Assembly: GCF_029626265.1 (NCBI RefSeq)
Contig: NZ_JARUBN010000001.1
Location: forward strand, 4,278,001-4,342,000
Length of the DNA: 64,000 bases
DNA from: Micromonospora sp. WMMD1102
Lineage (GTDB): Bacteria > Actinomycetota > Actinomycetes > Mycobacteriales > Micromonosporaceae
Direction: 5' to 3'
Below, one piece after another: positions 1-8,041 of this stretch; positions within the stretch are counted from its first letter, which is position 1; each line of letters opens with the position of its first letter. The position numbers and the translations under genes are program-made. Below the pieces are notes generated by a model. It did not search any database, had not been told where the DNA came from, and saw only the letters and a program-made list of their open reading frames with translations.

Positions 1-981
1 CGCCAGGAAGCTCGCCCGGTACAGCACCGCGGCGGTCGGTTCGTCGAACCGGTCCTCCGGCCGGAGGATGCCCTCGTACGGCAGCGGGTTCGCCTCGCCG
101 TCCACCACCTCGTGCCGCACGGAGCCGAGTTCGGCGGCGGCCCGGCGGGCCCACGGCAGGTCGTCGTCGAGTGGGTCCGGGCTCACACAGGTCAGTCCCA
201 CCACCCGGCTGCCGCCCCGGGCGGCCAGCGCGCACAGCGACGTCGAGTCCAGGCCGCTCAGGTCGCTCGCCACCACCTCGTCGGCTCCCGCCCGCACGGC
301 CACGGCGTCGGAGAGCGCCCGGTGCAGTCGGTCGGCGGCGGTGGCCAGGTCGAGTACGGGTTCGGGGGCGCGCCACCTGGTCACGGTGCGCGGCGCGGCG
401 GCCCGGTCCAGCAGCAGGCGCCGGTCCGGCGGTACGGCGTGCACCCCGCGCCAGACCGGCTGCCAGAAGATCGGCCAGGGGGCGTACGGGGCGAGCATCC
501 GCAGCGCGAGCGCCTCGTCGTCGACCCGCCCGCCGGTGAACCCGGCCAGTACGTCGGCCCGGTCGGCGGCGAGGGTCTGCTCCCCCGCCGAGGCGAAGAA
601 GACCCGGCGGTAGCCGGAGAGGCTGCCGTGCACCGCCGTACCCGCCGGGGTGGAGGCGAGCGCGTGGAAGCTGCCCGGCAGGCCGTGCAGGGCGGCACAC
701 AGTTGTCCGGCGTCTCGGGCGCCGGCACCGAGTCGTTCGAGGTCGCCCGCCCCGAGACGGTGCTCGCCCAGCGCGACGAGGCGGCGGTCGCCGAACTCGG
801 CCACCGCCACCTCGTCGTCCGTCCACCGACCGAGCAGCCACGGCCGTCCGGAGGCGTGGGTGAGCGTCCGCAGTCCGGTTCCCGGCTGCCGGAGCGGTTC
901 GGCGAGTGCGCGACCGCCGTCGGTGTCGGGGACGACCAGGAACCACGAGAGCCCGGATGCCACGTCCGGTACGGCCACCAT
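1..981 (-). CDS. Lasso peptide macrolactam synthetase (asparagine synthase-like), 3' end cut by window
   Basis: This enzyme would activate the acidic side chain of the lasso precursor with ATP and close it onto the core N-terminus. The open frame runs from an ATG at 981 (AGGGG about ten bases upstream) to the window edge, 327 codons with no stop. The N-terminal half looks like a degenerate class II glutamine amidotransferase domain without the catalytic Cys2, as in lasso cyclases. The synthetase domain shows the PP-loop as SGLDST near residue 267, where glutamine-hydrolysing synthetases usually have SGGxDS. It lies 40 bp after the precursor gene on the same strand. The usual B1/B2 leader-processing genes should follow outside the window. 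The family call is strong because of the neighbour; without it the protein would be called asparagine synthase-like. Confidence 0.85.
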   Translation of the reverse strand, partial: MVAVPDVASGLSWFLVVPDTDGGRALAEPLRQPGTGLRTLTHASGRPWLLGRWTDDEVAVAEFGDRRLVALGEHRLGAGDLERLGAGARDAGQLCAALHGLPGSFHALASTPAGTAVHGSLSGYRRVFFASAGEQTLAADRADVLAGFTGGRVDDEALALRMLAPYAPWPIFWQPVWRGVHAVPPDRRLLLDRAAAPRTVTRWRAPEPVLDLATAADRLHRALSDAVAVRAGADEVVASDLSGLDSTSLCALAARGGSRVVGLTCVSPDPLDDDLPWARRAAAELGSVRHEVVDGEANPLPYEGILRPEDRFDEPTAAVLYRASFLA

Positions 982-1021
982 CGGAACTACCCCTCTGTCT
1001 CGGTACGGTGGGCGCGCGCCG

Positions 1022-1156
1022 TCAGCTGCAGATCGAGCGCGGCTTCTGGGTGACGAACGACTCCCGGCAGCTCGTGAACAGGCTGCCGGCCGTCTCGCGG
1101 GCGAACGTGCCCTGCTTCGACAGGGTCGGGCGCTGGTACGCCGTCTTCTGCACCAT
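1022..1156 (-). CDS. Lasso peptide precursor, one ring Cys and one tail Cys
   Basis: A 44-residue precursor with a clear AAGGAGG site eight bases before its ATG. The leader holds YQRPTLSKQGTFARETA, which fits the actinobacterial pattern YxxPxLxxxGxFxxxT with Thr at -2. Cleavage after this Ala gives a 21-residue core that starts GSLFTSCRE. Gly1 can be joined to Glu9 for a nine-member ring. Cys7 lies in the ring and Cys20 is the penultimate tail residue, so one disulfide could tie tail to ring, as in class III lasso peptides such as BI-32169. Cutting one residue later would give Ser1 and an eight-member ring ending at Glu8, but would move Thr to -3. The core is basic and polar (QKPR in the loop or tail). 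The fold, ring and disulfide are inferred. Confidence 0.88.
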   Translation of the reverse strand: MVQKTAYQRPTLSKQGTFARETAGSLFTSCRESFVTQKPRSICS

Positions 1157-1217
1157 CTCGGTGTCCTCCTTGGTTGGGTCGCGGGCTCCGACGTCCTGAG
1201 CCCGTCGTGCGTGCACT

Positions 1218-1282
1218 ATCCGAGATCGATCTATATTGCTGCGATATCGGAGCTTTGCTGCGGGTGTCGGGCGTCGGGACTC
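1218..1282 (-). promoter_or_regulatory. Repeat copy upstream of the lasso precursor gene
   Basis: On the minus strand this stretch reads GAGTCCCGACGC, then AGCTCCGATATCGC, then an AT-rich AATATAG. A related copy lies at 3177-3226 upstream of the ABC gene. It overlaps the last codons of the ABC gene and ends about 60 bp before the precursor ATG, a fitting place for a promoter or operator. The function is inferred from its position and repetition. Confidence 0.4.
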
Positions 1283-3048
1283 TGCTTCGGCTGTCGGGTG
1301 CCGATCCCGGTGAGCAGCTGGGTCGCGGCCAGCCCGCGGTACAGGTCGCAGCCGTCCACCAGGTCGGCGTGCGTGCCGACGGCGCGGACCCGGCCCGCCT
1401 CCAGCACGACGATGCGGTCGGCCCTGGTCACGGTGGAGAGCCGGTGCGCCACCATCACCACCGTGGTGGTCCGCGCGACGTCGGCGACGATCTGGCCGAG
1501 CGCGCGTTCGTTCATGGCGTCGAGCTGCGAGGTCGGCTCGTCGAGCAGCAGCAGGCCCGGCCGGCGCAGCAGGGCACGGGCGATCGCGATGCGCTGCCGT
1601 TCGCCGCCGGAGAGCGACGCGCCGCGATGCCCGACCGCGGTGTGCAGGCCGTCCGGCAGCCGTCGCAGCAGCGGGACGAGGCGGGTCCGTTCGAGGACCT
1701 CCGCCAGCCAGGGCTCCGAGGTCCGCGCCGAGCCCATCGTCAGGTTGTCCAGCAGTGTTCCGGACAGCACCGGAGCCTCCTGCTCGACGTAGCCGATCCG
1801 GGCGCGCAGCTCGGCCAGGGGCCATTCCCGTACGTCGCGGCCGTCGATCTCGACCTGACCGGTGGTCGGCTCGTAGAAGCGCTCGACCAGCGCCAGCAGG
1901 GTCGTCTTCCCGGCGCCGGAGGGCCCTACGACGGCGGTGAGTCCGGTCGAGGACAGCCGCAGGTCGACCCGGTCCAGGATCGCCGGACCGTCGGGCCGAT
2001 GTCGCAGCGAGACGTCCCGGAACCGCACCGTCACCGGCGCCCCGGCGCGGTCCCGGTCCGCCGGCCGGCTCAGGTCCTCGGCGGCGAGGTCGGCGATCCC
2101 GTCGATCCGGCGGACCGCGGCCAGCCCGGCCTGTAGCCCGGTGAAGCCGCCCACCAGCTGGGTCACCGGGCCGCCGAGGTAGAAGAGGTACAGCAGGAAG
2201 GCGACGAGCGCGGACACCGGCAGTTCGTCGGCGGCGACCCGGGCCCCGCCCACCCCGAGTACCACGAGGAAGGCGACCTGAACCGCGAGGCCGGTGGCGA
2301 CGCCGGCCAGCGAGACCCACCGCGCGGCCTGCCGCCCCCGTCGCCACGCCTGCCTGGCCGCGGCGTGCACCGCGCGGGCCTGCTGCTCCTCGGCGCCGTT
2401 GGCCTTGACCGTCCGAAAGGCCCCCAGCGTACGTTCGAGGACCGCTCCCATCCCGCCGACCGCCTCCTGTGCCTGTTCCCCGGCGCGGCGGATCCGGGGC
2501 ACCAGGGCCAGCGTCACGGCGGCGAGCAGCAGCAGCACGACCATTACCACCGCGAGCAGGACCGGGTCGAGCCGGGCCATCAGGACCACCGCGCCGGCGA
2601 TCTGGAGGATCCCGGCGACCAGGTCGACGACGTTGCTGGTGGCCGCCGCGCGCAGTTGCGTGGTGTCGCCGGTCACCCGCGACATCAGGTCGCCGGGCTC
2701 GGCGCCGTCGACGACCGCGACCCGCAGGCGCAGCAGCCGGGTGACGAGCCGCCGGCGCGCGGTCAGCACGACGCTCTCGGCGGTCAGCTCCACCAGGTAC
2801 ATGCCCCAGACCCCGACGACCACGCTGAGCAGCAGCAGCGAGACCAGCGCCAGCATCGGCTCGCGGTACGGGGTGCCGCCGGTCAGCGCGTCGATCAGGC
2901 TCTTCACCACCATCGGCTGGGCGAGGTTGGCCAGTCCACCGAGGAACATCAGAGCCGCTCCGCCGAGCAGTCCGGGGGCGTGCGGGCGGACGTAGCTGAG
3001 CAGGGACGTCAGTGGCGTCCGGCCGGCGGCACAGGTGTTGGGAGGCAT
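1231..3048 (-). CDS. ABC exporter of the lasso cluster (fused membrane and ATPase domains)
   Basis: A 605-residue half-transporter that probably exports the mature lasso peptide and gives self-protection. The N-terminal 300 residues hold about six membrane segments, with a run of Leu/Val-rich helices at 30-60, 80-110, 150-185 and 245-300. The ATPase half has a Walker A GPSGAGKTT near residue 370, the ABC signature SLSGGERQR, Walker B LLLLDEP and the H-loop AHRLST. It starts with ATG after GAGGAC. It lies upstream of the precursor on the same strand, with 74 bp between them. Its last codons fall in a sequence that is repeated upstream of this same gene (see the repeat entries), so the C-terminal tail after about residue 585 may not be under strong selection. 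Confidence 0.88.
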   Translation of the reverse strand: MPPNTCAAGRTPLTSLLSYVRPHAPGLLGGAALMFLGGLANLAQPMVVKSLIDALTGGTPYREPMLALVSLLLLSVVVGVWGMYLVELTAESVVLTARRRLVTRLLRLRVAVVDGAEPGDLMSRVTGDTTQLRAAATSNVVDLVAGILQIAGAVVLMARLDPVLLAVVMVVLLLLAAVTLALVPRIRRAGEQAQEAVGGMGAVLERTLGAFRTVKANGAEEQQARAVHAAARQAWRRGRQAARWVSLAGVATGLAVQVAFLVVLGVGGARVAADELPVSALVAFLLYLFYLGGPVTQLVGGFTGLQAGLAAVRRIDGIADLAAEDLSRPADRDRAGAPVTVRFRDVSLRHRPDGPAILDRVDLRLSSTGLTAVVGPSGAGKTTLLALVERFYEPTTGQVEIDGRDVREWPLAELRARIGYVEQEAPVLSGTLLDNLTMGSARTSEPWLAEVLERTRLVPLLRRLPDGLHTAVGHRGASLSGGERQRIAIARALLRRPGLLLLDEPTSQLDAMNERALGQIVADVARTTTVVMVAHRLSTVTRADRIVVLEAGRVRAVGTHADLVDGCDLYRGLAATQLLTGIGTRQPKQSPDARHPQQSSDIAAI

Positions 3049-3076
3049 GCCGTCGTCCTCACCGGGATGTCGAAGT

Positions 3077-3134
3077 TGCCGGGATGAAGGGAGTTGCCGG
3101 GCGTCGGAACTGCCGGGCTGAAGGGAGTTGCCGG
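3077..3134. repeat. Two direct 24-bp repeats in the ABC gene 5' region
   Basis: Two 24-bp copies at 3077-3100 and 3111-3134 differ at one base and are spaced 34 bp apart. Both contain TGAAGGGAGTTGCCGG. They lie in the untranslated leader of the ABC gene. The rest of the 3049-3393 gap holds the 3177-3226 element, the inverted repeat at 3248-3271 and presumably the divergent GH30 promoter. Confidence 0.6.
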
Positions 3135-3176
3135 CCGGCTTCGGCGCCGGCCCACCGACACCTTCCGGCGCGGTCC

Positions 3177-3226
3177 GATACTCCGGCTATATCGGAGCTG
3201 TGCCTACGAGGGTTGCCAGCGTCCGG
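3177..3226 (-). promoter_or_regulatory. Repeat copy upstream of the lasso ABC gene
   Basis: On the minus strand it reads GATTCCGGACGC, a diverged middle, then AGCTCCGATATAGC and GTATCG, closely matching the copy at 1218-1282. It also holds the inverted repeat CTCCG-N7-CGGAG at 3181-3197. It sits about 130 bp upstream of the ABC start and could drive or control that gene. Confidence 0.4.
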
Positions 3227-3247
3227 AATCGGGGCTAGATTCAACAC

Positions 3248-3271
3248 TTGCATAGACAGACTTCTATGCAA
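3248..3271. promoter_or_regulatory. Perfect inverted repeat, probable operator
   Basis: TTGCATAG at 3248-3255 and CTATGCAA at 3264-3271 are exact inverted copies with an 8-bp spacer. The site is AT-rich in a GC-rich background and lies about 120 bp before the GH30 start and 200 bp before the divergent ABC start. It fits a dimeric repressor site; the regulator is unknown. Confidence 0.5.
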
Positions 3272-3393
3272 CCGGTCACGGGACTTCCGCTCCGTCGGAT
3301 GCGGCACCCACCTTCCCCGCACCGGGCCGTCGCGGCGACCTCACGCCCACCGCCTTCGAAGGTCGTTGCCGCCCTAGCCAGTGGAGTAGAACC

Positions 3394-5082
3394 GTGAACA
3401 GGTCCCGGATCCTGATGGTGGCCGCGGCCACCGCGTTGACCACCGTGGCGGGAGTCCTGACCGCCCCGCCCCTGTCGGCCGCGACGCCCGACCTCACCGT
3501 CAACACCGCCTCGACCCACCAGACGATCGACGGCTTCGGGGCCGCGACCCCGATCTTCGGTGGGTCCGGCGACCCGTGGACGGACAGCGAGACCCAGACA
3601 CTCGTCGGTACCGGCCCGGGGCAGCTCGGGCTGTCGATCATCCGGACCGTGGTGTCACCGGTGTCGAGCGAGTGGAACCTGTACGCGAGCAGCCTGCGAA
3701 CCGCGAAGTCCTACGGCTCCGACGTCAAGATCCTGGCCTCGCCCTGGACCGCCCCGGCGAACTTCAAGACGAACAACAGCAGGATCAACGGCGGAAAACT
3801 CCGGACCGACTACTACGACGACTATGCCGAGCACCTCAACGGTTACGTGCAGTACATGAAGAGCCAGGGCGTCGCCATCGACGTGACCTCGGTGCAGAAC
3901 GAACCGGACTGGCACCCCGACTACGACTCCATGGACTGGACCGGCACCGAGCTGCGGAACTGGGTCCGCGACCAGGGCGCGAAGGTCAGGGACACCAGAC
4001 TGATGGTCGGCGAGTCCCTGCGGTTCAACCGCGGGTACTCCGACCCGACCCTCCAGGACGCCACGGCACGCAACAACATCGGCTACGTCGGCGGGCACCT
4101 CTACGACGCCGAGAACAGCGGAAACCTCTCCCCGTACCCGCTGGCGAACCAGTACGGCAAGCACCAGTGGATGACCGAGTGGAACCTGCACGCGGCCGAC
4201 GGGAACGGCTCGAACATCTGGGGAAACCCCGGCAACGCGACCGTCTGGAACGAGAGCCTCGACGACATCATGCGGACCGTGCACAGGTCCATGGAGTCCG
4301 GCTGGAGCGCGTACGTCTGGTGGTACGGCCGCCGCTTCTACTCCTTCGTCGGCGACGGCGAGTCGCAGTACGGCACCACGAAGGGTCAGGTCCTCCGGCG
4401 CGGCCAGGCGTTCTCGCAGTACGCCAGGTACGTCCGCCCCGGCGACCGGCGGGTCGCCGTGACGAAGAGCTCGCGAACCTCCGGCCTGGAGGTCACTGCC
4501 TACCAGGGCAGGGGCAAGGTCACGCTGGTGATCCTCAACCGCTCGAACAGCGCGGTCAACAACGCCGTCGTCCAGACGCCGCAGAGCATCTCGAACGCCG
4601 AGTACACAGTCACCTCGCAGAGCCTGGGTGCGGCGGCTCAGCCGGTGAGCCTGGGCGACGGGCAGGCGACCGTCAACATCCCGGCGCGGAGCATCTCCAC
4701 CGTCACCGTCAGCGAGGGTCCGGCCCCGACCACCCCACCGACCGGCCAGCCCTCGACGAACCCGACCACCCCGCCGTCGACCACGCCGCCCAGCACCCCG
4801 CCGGCCGGCGGCTGCACCGCGTCGACGACGACCGGAACGGTCTGGGGCGACCGCTACAACACCTCCGTGACGGTCAGCGGCGCCGCCAACTGGACCGTCG
4901 TCGTCGCCGTCAGCTCACCACAGTCGATCACCACCACCTGGAGCGGCACCGCCAGCCTCAGCAACAACAACACCGTACTGACGATGCGCTCCAACGGCAG
5001 CGGCAACACGTTCGGCTTCACCACCATGACGAACGGCAACTCCGGCGGCCGACCACAGGTCAGATCCTGCACCGCCGGCTGA
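3394..5082 (+). CDS. Secreted GH30 xylanase-like glycosidase with C-terminal CBM2-like domain
   Basis: A 562-residue exported enzyme that probably cuts glucuronoxylan or a related beta-glycan outside the cell. It begins at GTG with a signal peptide (about 29 residues, ending LSA-A). The GH30 barrel and beta-sandwich cover about residues 33-440. The acid/base Glu is in QNEPDW and the nucleophile Glu in WMTEWN. A Pro/Thr linker at about 442-475 leads to a last 90-residue domain that starts with Cys, ends with a Cys near the C-terminus and has the spaced Trp and Asn pattern of a CBM2-like cellulose/xylan-binding module. It is divergent from the lasso ABC gene; no functional link is visible. Subfamily 8 (glucuronoxylanase) is the likely class but is inferred. 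Confidence 0.88.
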   Translation: MNRSRILMVAAATALTTVAGVLTAPPLSAATPDLTVNTASTHQTIDGFGAATPIFGGSGDPWTDSETQTLVGTGPGQLGLSIIRTVVSPVSSEWNLYASSLRTAKSYGSDVKILASPWTAPANFKTNNSRINGGKLRTDYYDDYAEHLNGYVQYMKSQGVAIDVTSVQNEPDWHPDYDSMDWTGTELRNWVRDQGAKVRDTRLMVGESLRFNRGYSDPTLQDATARNNIGYVGGHLYDAENSGNLSPYPLANQYGKHQWMTEWNLHAADGNGSNIWGNPGNATVWNESLDDIMRTVHRSMESGWSAYVWWYGRRFYSFVGDGESQYGTTKGQVLRRGQAFSQYARYVRPGDRRVAVTKSSRTSGLEVTAYQGRGKVTLVILNRSNSAVNNAVVQTPQSISNAEYTVTSQSLGAAAQPVSLGDGQATVNIPARSISTVTVSEGPAPTTPPTGQPSTNPTTPPSTTPPSTPPAGGCTASTTTGTVWGDRYNTSVTVSGAANWTVVVAVSSPQSITTTWSGTASLSNNNTVLTMRSNGSGNTFGFTTMTNGNSGGRPQVRSCTAG

Positions 5083-5176
5083 GCGGCGGAGCAGGCGCCC
5101 GAGCAGGCGCCCGAGGCGGCGGTCTGCCCGACGGGTAGGGGCGATCCTGACCCGAGCGTTGGAGAAACGGGCGGGT

Positions 5177-8041
5177 TCAGGGGCCGATGCCGCCGCGGCG
5201 GTAGAAGAGGACCTGCTCCAGGAAGAGGTAGAGCCGTTCGATCTCGTCGGCCAGCGTCAGGTGATCGGCGACGCCAACGCCCTCGAACGGCGACACGAGC
5301 CGGGCCGCCCGGTACAACTGCTCCTGGTGCGTTTCGTCGAGAGCTCGCCGCAGGCGGTCCGGGGTCAGGCCCACCGTGTAGGCCTCGCCGAGCGCGCCCT
5401 CGCCGGCCGCGGTCCGCGCGACGAGACGGACGGAGGGATCCAGATCTCCGCTGTCGAGCGTCTCCTCGGTGGCGGCCGGGTCCGCCGTGTCGTTGGTGGC
5501 GGCCGGGTCCGGCTCTTCCACGCCGGCCGGCACCGCCTCGACCACGTTTCCGGGGTGCCACTGCGGCGCCCGCCGTCCCGTCCGGATGTCCCTGCCATAC
5601 CGGTTCGCCAGCAGGACCGGCACCAGCACCGGCGCGGGCAGCCCGGCGATGTCCTGCCAGTACGGGGACCGGTAAGGCTCCAGCAGGTAGGGAAGTTCGT
5701 CGGTGTCCAGCGCCAGCACCGTGTCCGCCAGGATCGCGCCGCCATCCCGGGACATGGCCTGCCCCAGCCGGTGCGCGAGCGCCCGCCGGATGATCGCCAC
5801 CTGCTCGACCTGCAACGCCTGCAACAGCTGTAGTGACGTCTCGCCGCGCAGCCCGACGCGCAGCGCGCCGTACCGCCGGTACGGGTCGGCGGCGCGCAGA
5901 TCCGCGGGCCCGGCCACACTGCCACTCCCGGTCGACCGGCCGAAGAACCGCTGACGCGCGATCCGCTCGGCCGCGCCCAGCGACACCGGCCGCGGCGGGT
6001 TCGCGCGAGGCACGTCGAAGCTGACGGCGGCGGCGAGGATGCTCAGCGCGAGCGCGAGCCCGCCGAGGGCCAGGTCAAACTGCGGCGGCACGTCGCTGTC
6101 GGTGAACAGCCGCGTCAGGACGGCGAATATGGCGAAGGCCAGCGGCACCGCCGCCGCGACGAGCGACCGTCGGCGCCAGCGACTCCGGCGGTACTCGTCG
6201 GCCGCCCGCTGCAACTCGTCAAGTTCGATCCGCTCCCGCTCCCGCCGGGCCTCGGCGATGCGCCCGACCAGCCGGTCCCGCTCGGCGGGCCAGCGGTGAC
6301 CCAGCTCGGCGAAGCGCCGGGCGGCGTGCTCGGCGTCATCCTGCCGGGCCACCGCGCTGGCGGCACCGGTGATCGAGTCGGCGGCCACAGCTCGCGACCA
6401 GCCGAGTTCGCCCAGCCGCTCGTACGCGCCGGAGTAGTCGCGCCGGTCCTCCCCGACGTCCGGCCCGCCCTGCCGGTGCACCAGCCCGAGCAGCTGCTCG
6501 GCGAAGGAGTCGGCGTCACGGTAGACGACGACGTCGTCGTACACGCCGCCCAGCAGGTGCAGGACGTCCTCACTGGCGTACCCGATGACGACCAGCACGG
6601 CCCGGTCGAGCCGGCCGGTGTCGCCGGTCGACGAGGACCGCGCCCGGATGTCGTCCTCGGCCCGCTCGGCCTCCTCGAGATAGAACGACGCCTCCCGGAT
6701 GCGGACGAGCAGTCCGCCGGTCCCTTCGAGCGCCACGGCGTACTGGAATCCGGGCTCCGGGTCGCGCACCAGCGGCCCGAGGCGCCAGAGTGCCCGCCGC
6801 ACCGACGCCTCGACCTGGGCGCGCTCGTAGCGCACCACCTTGTCCGGCACGGCTGTCACGTCGATCTCGTACTGTCCCGGTCCGAGCCGGTCGAACGACT
6901 GCCAGGCGAGCTGCAACAGTGACCGCGGGTTGCCGCCGCTGATCACCAGCAACTTCCGCACCGCGTCCTCGGTGAACGGCTGGGGTGCGTGGTAGCCGGC
7001 CGGCGCCTGCGGGCCGTAGGCGGCGAGCACGTAGAGCCCGAGCAGTTCCAGCGCCTGCCCTGGCTGTAGCGCGGTACACGCGATGTCGTTGACGCCGAAG
7101 CGCTGCCGCAGGTCGTCCGGCAGCATCCGCCAGATCTCGTCGTTGGCCGCGACCACCAACATGCCGCCGAGGTCGGGCACGGCCTCGACCAGCGAGTGCA
7201 GGAAGCTCGCGCTGTCGGCGACCATCCTGCCGTCCGGCTGGGCCAGGAACTTCTCGGCCTGGTCCAGGATCAGGGTCAGCGGCCGGCCGGCCCGGGTGCA
7301 GATCAGCGTGAGCAGTTGCAGGCCGTACCGGCACTGGTCGGGCGAGTCGAGCAGTCCGGAGAGGCCGAGCTGGCGCAGTTCGGGATCGGTGAGCTGCCGC
7401 CCCTGCAACCACCGGTACGCCGCCTCCTTGAGCTCTGGCTCCAGCAGGTAGGTAAGCGCCCGCTGGAAGTCCAGCTCCCCGGTGACGACGGTGCGCAGCC
7501 GGTCGGCCTGCGCCTGCAACAGCAGGCCCCGCTCCAACACGTGGTCGCTGAACATCGTCAGCAGCGTCGCCGGATCATCGCGCAGTTGTTTCTCGACCGC
7601 CCCGGCCGGCGCCGGCCCGGCTGCCGCACTCAACGAGCCGAGGAAGCGCAGTGCGAGATCGGTCAGCTCGTCGATGGAGAGCTGCGCCATCAGCCGGCGG
7701 TAGGCGTTCACCGCGTTGGGGCTACCGAGCTTGACGTACAACGGCAGCACCCGCGGCTGCCGCACCTCGGTCGCCGCCAGGCCGACGGCGGCCCGGATCG
7801 CGTGCGTCTTGCCGGCACCGTGCGGGCCGTGGACGAACGCCACCTGCCCCTCGACGCGCTCACCCGCCTCGAACGACTCCCGGTAGCGGTGCGCCAGGCC
7901 GGTCAGCCGGCGGACCGGTTCCACGGTCAGGGTCGGGACGGACCGCGCCCAGGACCGGTACGACTCGACGAACGAGCCCTCCTCGATGGCCGTGGTCGCC
8001 TGCACGGGGAACGGGTTGAGCGACGGCAGGCCCTCAGCCAT
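5177..8041 (-). CDS. Large membrane-anchored P-loop NTPase, third gene of NTPase operon
   Basis: A 954-residue protein I cannot assign to a named family. A STAND/AAA-like ATPase domain fills the first 450 residues, with Walker A GPHGAGKT near residue 70 and Walker B LILDQAE near 260. A middle segment at about 480-540 begins AVLVVIGYASEDV. Two hydrophobic helices at about 625-645 and 655-675 follow a basic stretch (SRWRRR). An acidic low-complexity linker (PAATNDTADPAATEE) precedes the final 100 residues. Its start overlaps the end of the upstream NTPase by eight bases, so the two are translationally coupled. The architecture, ATPase plus paired membrane helices plus a C-terminal sensor-like part, fits NTPase-driven conflict systems, but no known effector domain is visible. 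Confidence 0.75.
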   Translation of the reverse strand: MAEGLPSLNPFPVQATTAIEEGSFVESYRSWARSVPTLTVEPVRRLTGLAHRYRESFEAGERVEGQVAFVHGPHGAGKTHAIRAAVGLAATEVRQPRVLPLYVKLGSPNAVNAYRRLMAQLSIDELTDLALRFLGSLSAAAGPAPAGAVEKQLRDDPATLLTMFSDHVLERGLLLQAQADRLRTVVTGELDFQRALTYLLEPELKEAAYRWLQGRQLTDPELRQLGLSGLLDSPDQCRYGLQLLTLICTRAGRPLTLILDQAEKFLAQPDGRMVADSASFLHSLVEAVPDLGGMLVVAANDEIWRMLPDDLRQRFGVNDIACTALQPGQALELLGLYVLAAYGPQAPAGYHAPQPFTEDAVRKLLVISGGNPRSLLQLAWQSFDRLGPGQYEIDVTAVPDKVVRYERAQVEASVRRALWRLGPLVRDPEPGFQYAVALEGTGGLLVRIREASFYLEEAERAEDDIRARSSSTGDTGRLDRAVLVVIGYASEDVLHLLGGVYDDVVVYRDADSFAEQLLGLVHRQGGPDVGEDRRDYSGAYERLGELGWSRAVAADSITGAASAVARQDDAEHAARRFAELGHRWPAERDRLVGRIAEARRERERIELDELQRAADEYRRSRWRRRSLVAAAVPLAFAIFAVLTRLFTDSDVPPQFDLALGGLALALSILAAAVSFDVPRANPPRPVSLGAAERIARQRFFGRSTGSGSVAGPADLRAADPYRRYGALRVGLRGETSLQLLQALQVEQVAIIRRALAHRLGQAMSRDGGAILADTVLALDTDELPYLLEPYRSPYWQDIAGLPAPVLVPVLLANRYGRDIRTGRRAPQWHPGNVVEAVPAGVEEPDPAATNDTADPAATEETLDSGDLDPSVRLVARTAAGEGALGEAYTVGLTPDRLRRALDETHQEQLYRAARLVSPFEGVGVADHLTLADEIERLYLFLEQVLFYRRGGIGP

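Noticed and set aside
1022..2347. A 441-residue minus-strand frame that includes the lasso precursor at its end
   Set aside because: Most of it is a shadow of the ABC gene; the precursor has its own ribosome site and start at 1156.
5089..5112. Two direct 12-bp copies of GAGCAGGCGCCC after the GH30 gene
   Set aside because: Too short and simple to claim function in this GC-rich background.
3576..5138. Long Arg-rich frame overlapping the secreted GH30 gene
   Set aside because: It is the shadow frame of a GC-rich gene; the GH30 frame has signal peptide, catalytic motifs and a linker.
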